This document shows, in pieces, positions 56,691 through 64,000 of a stretch of DNA of 64,000 nucleotides (position 1 is the stretch's first letter; each line of letters starts with the position of its first letter). Below the pieces are notes generated by a model, which did not search any database, was not told the origin of the DNA, and saw only the letters and a list, made by a program, of their open reading frames with translations. The position numbers were made by a program, and so were the translations under genes. This stretch comes from Euclidia mi (taxonomy: Eukaryota; Arthropoda; Insecta; Lepidoptera; Erebidae). Where the stretch lies: positions 9,342,830 through 9,406,829 of the forward strand of contig OX123191.2 in assembly GCA_944739405.2 (NCBI GenBank). The letters are read 5' to 3'.

Positions 56691-57224
56691 ATATTTCGGA
56701 ATGCCTGGTCTTAAGAAATGTTACAGATTTTGGTAATATTTTTTGACAAAGCAACTAAAGCAAAATACGATCGCCGCACACGACAGGTTTGAGATCAGTT
56801 ATTTTACATGGCTCCTCAATGATTGGTTTATTTAGGCCCACCATTGACTATTCAACGAATTTCCCATCTTTATTCATTGTTTTACCAGTTACAATATTAA
56901 TACGCAATGAATTTTGTTTCTGTTGTAAATTATCATTTATTCCGAGAGCTGTCTTGAGAACAAATGAGTAGGGTTGTGTGTGGACAAGGATTCTGAACTG
57001 ATTATGATTTTATAGTTTGATAGATGTTGATGAGTTTTATTAATTACTGGAACTGAGTATTAATTGGTACAAGTGACGTGAACTCCATCGGTTATGTTCA
57101 TAGACTTTAGATTACTTGATAAATAACATTGAACCTAATATTTAATCCAACACATTTTAGGAAACAAGCAACGCTTTGTTTATTTTCCTTTCCGTATAAA
57201 AGTAAAGTAAAATTCTCTTACTAA

Positions 57225-57310
57225 AATAGAACAGACACAAAGACAGTCCAGCCTCGGGAATATAATTATATTTGTGAATCACACGCCATTTAGACTCACT
57301 CACACACAAT
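57225..57310 (-). mobile_element. SINE, family C, partial
   Basis: ACAGACACAAAGACAGTCCA, GCCTCGGGAATAT and TTGTGAATCACACGCCATTT match the middle of the family in minus orientation. The head is missing. Confidence 0.5.
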
Positions 57311-57699
57311 TTTTAACCCGACATTGAGATGAAGTGATTAAAATATTCCCTGCAGTTAAATTGTGATACTAAATATGACGGTTGTTGGTGAAACTTATGT
57401 TTAGAATGCTAAGCCTAGGGATACCGTTATAAACTGTTGCCCTAGTCATCACAAAATACTTTTTAGAGCGAGAAAGGTCAGTTCACTTCTCTCCCCGCTT
57501 GGCAAACTTTACATACCTATTTTTATATATAGGTGTTTCTATATATAATATGTATGTATTTACAAAAAAAGGATATATATGTATGTTTATCCATTTTCAA
57601 GTACCCGTAGTACAAGATCTGCTTAGTTTGGGACTAGATGGTGATGTGTGAATGTAGTAGAATATTATATATTATATTTTGTAAACATTATTGGAGAAC

Positions 57700-57830
57700 T
57701 CTCAGACATGCTTGCTCACGCTGTTTTCCTTTACTGTTTAGCAAGCGATGATTACCAATTTAATGATACGCACATCATTTCGAAAAGACAGTGTTAATTT
57801 GAACCCGAATCCCTAGAAATTTGTTAGTCT
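57700..57830 (-). mobile_element. SINE, family B, degenerate
   Basis: GCAAGCGATGATTACCAATT, ACGCACATCATTTCGAAAAG and a decayed B box near TTGAACCCGAATCC match the reverse complement of 36498-36660. Confidence 0.5.
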
Positions 57831-57973
57831 GAAGACTAAGTAAACACTAAGCATAGCAGCTGAATAACGGCCGGTTTTAATATTCTATCCATCCATTGAT
57901 TTGGAGATTCAATTCAATATTTATCAAAAATTCAATATGTATCAAAAACTTAAAAAAAAGGATAGATCTAAAG

Positions 57974-58233
57974 ACTGCCTCCGTGGTACTGCCTCCGTGG
58001 TCCGGTGGATAGCATATGCGACTGCTGATCGGAGGTCCCGGGTTCGATTTCCGGGTCGGGCAAAAGTGTTACTGGGTTTTCCAAATTCTCAGTAGCAGCA
58101 CGGAGTCCGGTGATGTGTACGGTATCGGCAATAGGCTCGCCCACTATTACGTGGGACCTAAAAATTCATGGCGAAATGTGGGTGTAATGTTACACCTACC
58201 CCTTCGGGGACAAAGGCGTGAGTCTATAAAAAA
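57974..58233 (+). mobile_element. SINE, family A
   Basis: The first bases of the head, ACTGCCTCCGTGGT, are present twice in tandem. The B box is GGGTTCGATTTCCGGGTCGG; body and tail are complete apart from a small gap before CCCCTTCGGGGACAAAGGCG; it ends in poly(A). Confidence 0.85.
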
Positions 58234-58461
58234 AATAAGATCTAATATTAAATTCGGCGGTTAAACCATAAAGTACTACCAGCAAATTGGTGTATGTATT
58301 ACGGCCTTTATTCTAAGGTATTGTACAGACAGTTGTTATTGTAGGTCAGATAGGCAGACACGATCAAAGACTCCTTTGTTGTAAAAATTTGATGAATAAT
58401 AGCGTCCGATACGAACACTCGAGACGATTCATCAATTATAATTATTTGTCTGAACTTCAAA

Positions 58462-59834
58462 TCTATACTAATATAATAAAGCGGAAGAGTTTGTTTGTTT
58501 GTTTGTTTGAACGCGCTAATCTCAGGAACTACCGGTTGGATCTGGAAAATTCTTTTTGTATACGATAGCCCAGTTATTCCGGAAGGCTATAGGCTACATA
58601 AAATTACGCCACAACTTTTAGGAGCCTGACAAAAATTATAAAATGGTCAAACGAGAAGGGGGAGGGTTGGGTCAAAGGCAAAAAAAGGCTAAACGAATAG
58701 GATACAATCAATATGGGTATCGTTTTCAAGATTTTCGGGACGCTGATTAATAATATGAAATTTAATTAGTGATCTAAGATGGCGGATGAGAAAACTTTTA
58801 AAATCAATATTATATCAATATGCCTTCGATATTTTAAGGGATGGGGAATCGAAATACAACATCTATTTCGTGATCAAAGGATGGCGGATGGAAAATCAAA
58901 GATGGCGGATGGGAAATCAAAGATGGCGGATGGGTTTTTTTTTTAAATCAGTATGGGTATCGTCTCCGATGTTTAAAGGGATGGGGAATCCAAATACAAC
59001 ATCTATTTCGTGATTCAAGATGGTGGATGGGAAATCAAAGATGGCGAATAGGAAAAAATTAAAAAGTCAATATGGGTATCGTCTCTGATGATTTAAGGGA
59101 TGGTGAATCCAAATACAACATCTATTTCGTGATCAAAGATGGCGAATAGGAAATCAAAGATGGCGGACGGGATTTTTTTAAAGTCGATATGGGTATCGTC
59201 TCCGATATTTTAAGGAATGGGGAATTCAAAAACACCATCTATTTCGTGATCAAAGATGGCGGGTGGGATTTTTTTTAAAATCAATATGGGTATCGTCTCC
59301 AATATTTAAAGGGATGGGGAATCCAAATCCAACATACATTTCGTGATCAAAGATGGTGGATGGGAAATCAAAGATGGCGGATGGGAAAGTTTAAAAAAAT
59401 CAATTATGGTTATCGTATCCGATGTTTTAAGGGATGGCGAATCCAAATACAACATCTATTTCGTAATCAAAGATGGTGGATGGGAAATAAAAGATGGCGT
59501 ATGAAAAAAAATTTTATGTCCATATGGCTATCCTCTTCGATGTTTTAAGCTATGAAGAATGCAAATACAACATCTATTTCGTGATCAAATATGGCAAATG
59601 GGAAATCAAAGATGGTGGATGGAAAATCAAAGGTGGCGGATGGGAAAATTCTATACAAAAATATATAAAAATCAATGTTCGTTTTTTTACCCCTCTATAA
59701 ACTCTGAAATTTTAGATTAAGCACTGATGGCTTTGATAACTTTGTTAAGAATTTCCTGGAAAAGTAGTTGGAAAGAATAGGAACTTGAAAAAAAACCTTA
59801 TAAAAGCGATACGGAGTTCGCTGGGTCAGCTATT
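58462..59834 (+). mobile_element. Helitron with internal minisatellite
   Basis: Starts TCTATACTAATATAATAAAG, then GTTTGTTTGAACGCGCTAAT and GATAGCCCAGTTATTCCGGA, which matches the short Helitron at 52578-52788. The right end is GCGATACGGAGTTCGCTGGG, then TCAGCTAT, a decayed hairpin plus CTRR end. The middle is the tandem array 58714-59660. There is no Rep-helicase gene. Confidence 0.7.
58714..59660 (+). repeat. Minisatellite, units of about 97-120 bp
   Basis: GGGTATCGTCTCCGAT-like words start at 58714, 58954, 59074, 59191, 59288, 59408 and 59526. A decayed unit lies between the first two. Each unit also has GGGATGGGGAATCCAAATAC, AACATCTATTTCGTGATCAA and one or more AAGATGGCGGATGGG words. About eight units. 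Confidence 0.9.
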
Positions 59835-60861
59835 ATATTTAGAATAATACATTGTTTTTATTAGAGTTGTATACAAGAAGGTCAAACGTATATCTGAAAG
59901 ACATTTTTCTTTACAAAGAAATGGTTTTGGCTAAAAAGGGTTCGACTGGGGCAGTAGTATGACTGTTAATTAGCAATACTTAAATATACCTGCAGTTTAT
60001 TTGATATGAGCGTAAGTGGCCATATTACGTTATATTCTTTTTTTTTTCATTCAATCGTTTATGGGAATCATCTTCCAATATTAATTATCAAGTGAGACGT
60101 AAATATGTTGCTTCTTTTTAGTAAAAAAAAACGTATCACGATAAAATATTTTTACAAAGAAGGAGTTAATCTTGCAACATATTGTTCAATATTTCATACT
60201 AATAATTTAGTGCTCTCCCATTTTTGCCTAATACAAGTAGTACGGAAAACTAAGAAAACACAATACGATTCAAATCCCTAAGATAGAACATAATTATTTT
60301 CATATTCATCAGTATACAGCTAAGTAACTGAGGAAAATGCACACACACACTCATACATACAAAGGCACATAAGAAAAGATCAGAAGTCGAAAATCAAACC
60401 TCACCTTCCCATTACGCCATACCGTCGCCTACTCCACTATAAACCAAATCGAAAGGGCCTAAACGTCTCTTCTTAACTGATGAAACATCAACACAAGCAG
60501 TGGTGTTTCCGAATTAATTGTCTTGTTTTCTTTGCGAGGCTGGCGGGTATTTGCAATTCAAATATGGCGTAACGGCCCGGCCAAAGCCTACAGAGGCGGC
60601 GGGAGCGGCGAGCTATTTCGATGTACATGGCGTGTATACTTTGGGGTGACATCGGTCACCACGGCGTAGCAAAACGCGCCATGTACATCGAGATAAACTA
60701 AAAACATCATAGTGCTTATAAAAATGTCCAGGGTGTGAATCAAACAACACACACAACATCTGACTAGGCAGACTCCTTTACTAACTACTCTAAATATATA
60801 GACGAACTATTAAATCTTAGAATAAGGAAGCATACTTGAGTATTTTTTCACGGCAGTAGAT
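59835..60861. other. No gene; one nested hairpin
   Basis: AT-rich apart from about 60535-60690, which is GC-rich and holds the hairpin at 60619-60690. Confidence 0.4.
60619..60690. repeat. Nested inverted repeat in GC-rich patch
   Basis: CGATGTACATGGCG (60619-60632) and CGCCATGTACATCG (60677-60690) are exact reverse complements. Between them lies a second palindrome, GGTGAC-ATCG-GTCACC (60645-60660). Confidence 0.9.
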
Positions 60862-61150
60862 TCTTGCTGATTTCAGCATGAATGGCTCGACCGGGAAAGT
60901 ACTACTCTGTCACAGAAAATCGACGTAAAGTAACAGTACCTAAACTGTTGCGTTTCGTTTGGTTAGTGAGAGTGCTGGAGGCCCTATCCCCTATTCCTTC
61001 TCCCTCATTCCACTCTTTATCCTATCCCTTTTCCCGACCTCAAGGGGCGGCAACGAACTTGTGACTCCTGTGGTGTTGCTTGTGTCTATGGGCGGTGGTA
61101 ATTGCTTGCCATCAGGCGATTCGTCTGCTCGTTTGCCACCTATTACTATA
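60862..61150 (+). repeat. Family D dispersed repeat
   Basis: TTGCTGATTTCAGCATGAAT, AAAATCGACGTAAAGTAACA, CAAGGGGCGGCAACGAACTT and GGCGATTCGTCTGCTCGTTT, then a poly(A)-like end. Most complete copy outside the palindrome. Confidence 0.8.
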
Positions 61151-61230
61151 AAAAAAAGGTATGGCAAAGTGGTGACTGCATTACTCTCTTGATTAGCTAG
61201 TTCAAGCACGGTCATCACCGTTCGCTTTAT

Positions 61231-61297
61231 GGTATTCTCTCGTTTTCCATAAATTCATTTGCACCAATATTGTTTGCCATAATCATCCCCGATCATA
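61231..61297 (-). mobile_element. End fragment of the 11.3-12.7 kb core element
   Basis: GGTATTCTCTCGTTTTCCAT, AAATTCATTTGCACCAATAT and TGTTTGCCATAATCAT are the reverse complement of 12660-12728, with two or three differences. It is cut off at the poly(T) of the I-clade LINE. Confidence 0.8.
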
Positions 61298-64000
61298 ATT
61301 TTTTTTTTTTATTAATGAAAGGGGCAGGTTCATTTTTGAACATATAAGCCCCGTAAAACCAACCACAAATTAAACATTTATAATTACATCAAGTTAATTG
61401 ATTAACTTAATCACACCCGATTCCTACATCTTATTTGTACTAGTTTGTACAGGAGCCTGGCCGTATCCGATAAAGGAAAGGCCAAGGCACTGTTACACCA
61501 ACCAATATTACAAATCAACAAATCATTTTGCGACAGGAATATTTCTCGTCTGAATGCTTCGTTCCGTACACATTCCACGAGAATATGGTACACGTCCTCC
61601 ACACTACCGCACTCATTACAATTAGGAGACTCGGTCTTTCTCATCATGAAGGCAAATTTATTTAATGGTATGTGTCCGGAACGAAGTCTAAAACTTGTCA
61701 CAATGTCATGCCTGCCCACATTGGTTGTGCTGCACCATGGAATACGAGGTAAGGTTGGCTGTATGGTTTTATACCATATACCCTTCGTAAGCGATCTTTT
61801 ATCAAAATATTCTGACCATAATTCATAACAATGTGCTTTGACATTACCTAATAAGTTAGTATAAAAAGGTAAACAATCCAAACTAACCCCACTCACAGAA
61901 GCTTCCTTGGCAAGCCTATCCACAGTAACGTTACCTATAATACCAATGTGGGAAGGCACCCATTGAATAATTATACATTTATTTGAGTTGTTCATGTGAA
62001 ATAAATCATTTAAAATGTCGTATGCCAATGGAATGCCCCTAGCCTTACGAGTACAAAGTTCCAAATGCTGTATGGCACTCATAGAATCAGTCAATATTAC
62101 AGCTTTATAACAATTTTGAATACTTTTAACATATGATACAGCTTCGGCAATAGCAATAAGCTCCGCGAACATAATCGATAGAGATTTATTAATTTTAAAC
62201 TTCATATAAATATTCATTTGAATGTCAAAGAATGCAGAACCCACACCATGCAAATCTTTAGCGCCGTCTGTATATATTTTATAATAGCCTATATATTTGT
62301 TGGATAAGAACTGGTTACACATTAAGAGAAGATTTTGGGAATCATATTGACGCTTCGGTCTATCTAGATTATCAATATGCGTACTTAGAAAAGTAGATGT
62401 ATCTATATTACTCATCCAGGTATTTAAACTAAACATTTCAAGTCGAGTGCTTATATGTATTGGCTTTGACTTGAGGTTTTCGTGTATTATTACCAAGAGC
62501 GGCTTCTTCTTACGTCGCCAGTAAGAGGTTTGGCACTCGTTATAAAGATCATTTAATATTGCAATAACTTTATTGTTAGCATAAGATTTGGATTTCAACC
62601 AGAATTTGGCAGCTAGATACGTGCGTCGGACAAATAGAGGTTGTAATAAAAGTTCCGATTCCATGACATGAATAGGCGTACTTTTTATGAACCCACCTAT
62701 TATGCGCATATATTGGTTTTGCACTCTATCTAGTTTTGTACAGTGAGTTTTACTACTATTATCATATAAAAAGCTAGCATAATCTAGGCGACTGCGAATG
62801 AGGGAAATGTACAATCTTCTTAGATGACAGGGGTGCACGCCCCATCCAGGACCGACTAAGACTTTAAATATATTAATATACTTTAATGTTCGTTCTCTGA
62901 CTTCGTTAATATTTTTAGTCCATCTTAAATGTTCATCTAGCCATACGCCTAAATATTTAACAAACGGTACGCATGCTAAAGGTTCTCCGTTAACATTCAA
63001 ATTAACCATAGCGTTCGAATAGTTGGTTTTAAAGACACAGATCTTACTTTTATCAGGAGAAATATCTAAGCCTAAATTAATAAAAAGCTTATTTAACTTA
63101 TTTAGCGAATTTTGTAATACCCTAGTACCTTCTGATATCGATCTACATGTGTAATATATTACGAAGTCATCAGCGTATTGCAATATATGAATGTCTCTTT
63201 CAATCAAATTACAAACGTTAATGGTTGCAATATTAAATAATAAAGGGGAAATGGGATCTCCTTGTGCCAAACCACGACTAGTCATTCTAGAGATACAGCC
63301 ATGTTCTGTTTCTATGATAAGGTGTCTTTCCTTCAAAAAATTCCATAGGTATTGACATATTTTTGAGCCAACTTTTAAATCATGTAGAATCTTAAGTAAA
63401 GTTTTAATGTCAATGTTATTATACGCATTATCTATATCAATAAAACAACCAATAGTAGGCAATCGCCTTGAGAAACCGCTTTGAATACGCGATACCAAAC
63501 AACTTAAGCTATCGAGACAACCTCTGTTCTTTCTAAAGCCTACCATATTATCAGAAAACATATTATTATTTTCCAAATACCATTCCAGTCTTTTATTAAT
63601 TATCGAGTGAAAAATTTTGCACAGACAAGAAATTAAGGAGATAGGCCTTAAAGACGATACAAGGCTGGGTTCCCTGCCGGGTTTTGGTATAGGGATAATT
63701 TTAATATTGCGCCATTGTGTTGGGACAAAGCTCAGCGAAAAAAATAAATTAAATATGTGAAGTAAAATATTTTTAGCATTACTAGGAAGGTGATGGATCA
63801 TAGAATATGAGATATCATCACATCCAGGAGATGTATCCTTTGATTTAATACATTTTACTAGCTCCTGCATGGAGATTTTAGACTCAAGGCGTATGTTAGG
63901 CAGTAGAAACTGTGGTTGATCAGGTAAAACGTAGTCAGGCGTAATGTTTACTAATAGCTTGTTGGCTCTTATAGAATCTACAAATTGTTTATGTGATCTA
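61298..64000 (-). mobile_element. I-clade LINE, 3' part, running off the window
   Basis: A poly(T) at 61298-61311 is the inverted poly(A) tail, followed by a 3' UTR of about 100 bp and the long frame 61411-64000. The endonuclease and any ORF1 would lie beyond 64000. The poly(A) adjoins a fragment of the core element, suggesting insertion into that repeat. Confidence 0.85.
61411..64000 (-). CDS. I-clade LINE ORF2: RT, RNase H and zinc knuckle (5' partial)
   Basis: The frame is open from the right edge to the stop at 61411, with no interruption. Residue numbers count from the ATG at 63870, though the frame clearly continues upstream. The reverse transcriptase includes SPGCDDISYSMI (14-25), FIDIDNAYN (143-151) and the catalytic YADD (232-235). 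An RNase H domain follows, with the acidic residues in YTDGAK (D535), FAELIA (E570), LTDSMSA (D595) and TVDRLAKEA (D651), and SHIG histidine H641. A zinc knuckle C-X2-C-X7-H-X4-C lies at C751-C767. RT plus RNase H marks the I group rather than CR1 or RTE. All these catalytic residues are present. Only the portion inside the window can be judged intact. Confidence 0.9.
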   Translation of the reverse strand, partial: RSHKQFVDSIRANKLLVNITPDYVLPDQPQFLLPNIRLESKISMQELVKCIKSKDTSPGCDDISYSMIHHLPSNAKNILLHIFNLFFSLSFVPTQWRNIKIIPIPKPGREPSLVSSLRPISLISCLCKIFHSIINKRLEWYLENNNMFSDNMVGFRKNRGCLDSLSCLVSRIQSGFSRRLPTIGCFIDIDNAYNNIDIKTLLKILHDLKVGSKICQYLWNFLKERHLIIETEHGCISRMTSRGLAQGDPISPLLFNIATINVCNLIERDIHILQYADDFVIYYTCRSISEGTRVLQNSLNKLNKLFINLGLDISPDKSKICVFKTNYSNAMVNLNVNGEPLACVPFVKYLGVWLDEHLRWTKNINEVRERTLKYINIFKVLVGPGWGVHPCHLRRLYISLIRSRLDYASFLYDNSSKTHCTKLDRVQNQYMRIIGGFIKSTPIHVMESELLLQPLFVRRTYLAAKFWLKSKSYANNKVIAILNDLYNECQTSYWRRKKKPLLVIIHENLKSKPIHISTRLEMFSLNTWMSNIDTSTFLSTHIDNLDRPKRQYDSQNLLLMCNQFLSNKYIGYYKIYTDGAKDLHGVGSAFFDIQMNIYMKFKINKSLSIMFAELIAIAEAVSYVKSIQNCYKAVILTDSMSAIQHLELCTRKARGIPLAYDILNDLFHMNNSNKCIIIQWVPSHIGIIGNVTVDRLAKEASVSGVSLDCLPFYTNLLGNVKAHCYELWSEYFDKRSLTKGIWYKTIQPTLPRIPWCSTTNVGRHDIVTSFRLRSGHIPLNKFAFMMRKTESPNCNECGSVEDVYHILVECVRNEAFRREIFLSQNDLLICNIGWCNSALAFPLSDTARLLYKLVQIRCRNRV

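Noticed and set aside
58714..59660. CRISPR-like array
   Set aside because: Units are long, diverged and directly adjoining, without constant repeats and unique spacers, and the genome is eukaryotic. It is a minisatellite.

Overview
The window looks like a transposon-rich intergenic or intronic stretch of a lepidopteran (moth or butterfly) nuclear genome. The evidence is AT-rich DNA, several tRNA-headed SINE families, Helitrons beginning near TCTATACTAATATTATAAAG and ending in CTAG, non-LTR retrotransposons of several clades, a Penelope-like element, and dispersed repeats that I recognise as typical of Lepidoptera. That assignment is inference from repeat style. I found no convincing host protein-coding exon, no true tRNA or rRNA gene and no CRISPR array. 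Nearly every recognisable protein is a retroelement or Helitron protein.

Layout. 1-4.1 kb: an old SINE, then a long repeat (family E) whose middle is a ~315-bp tandem array, split by a solo LTR with a 4-bp target duplication. 5.4-8.8 kb: one SINE with a clear target duplication, otherwise mostly unassigned. 8.85-15.34 kb: a complex rearrangement. A 1.46-kb segment is repeated directly at both ends, and between them lie 1.15-kb inverted arms around a transposon-like core. 15.4-25 kb: scattered SINEs, LINE tails, a possible LTR-retrotransposon remnant with a tRNA-Trp primer site, and a Penelope tail. 24.9-26.3 kb: Helitron-like ends, a fragment of Helitron helicase, and a family E copy. 27.3-30.5 kb: a nearly full-length but broken RTE-type LINE (minus strand). 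30.9-34.3 kb: a CR1/Jockey-group LINE (plus strand) with an unbroken endonuclease-RT frame and a (TTTA)n tail. 35-40 kb: family E, tail-type SINEs, and an inverted-repeat structure around an R1/I-type LINE fragment. 40.6-43.5 kb: a SINE split by a 2.5-kb Penelope-like insertion with an 11-bp target duplication. 44.8-46.9 kb: an element with 126-bp inverted ends. 47.9-48.3 kb: the 3' end of a LINE whose tail resembles that of the commonest SINE. 50-58 kb: more SINEs, Penelope tails, a short complete Helitron and a family E copy. 58.46-59.83 kb: a Helitron carrying a minisatellite. 61.3-64 kb: an unbroken I-clade LINE frame (RT, RNase H, zinc knuckle) running off the right edge.

The elements interact in visible ways. 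SINE family A probably borrows a LINE machinery, because its 3' end matches the LINE fragment at 47.9-48.3 kb. A Penelope element landed in a family A SINE, an LTR element landed in the family E tandem array, and an I-clade LINE ends inside a copy of the element found in the 11-12.7 kb core. I did not find a clearly new biological system. The most notable items are the duplication-inversion structure at 8.85-15.34 kb, whose inner breakpoints coincide with a transposon end, and the Penelope insertion that encloses GC-rich DNA unlike its surroundings.
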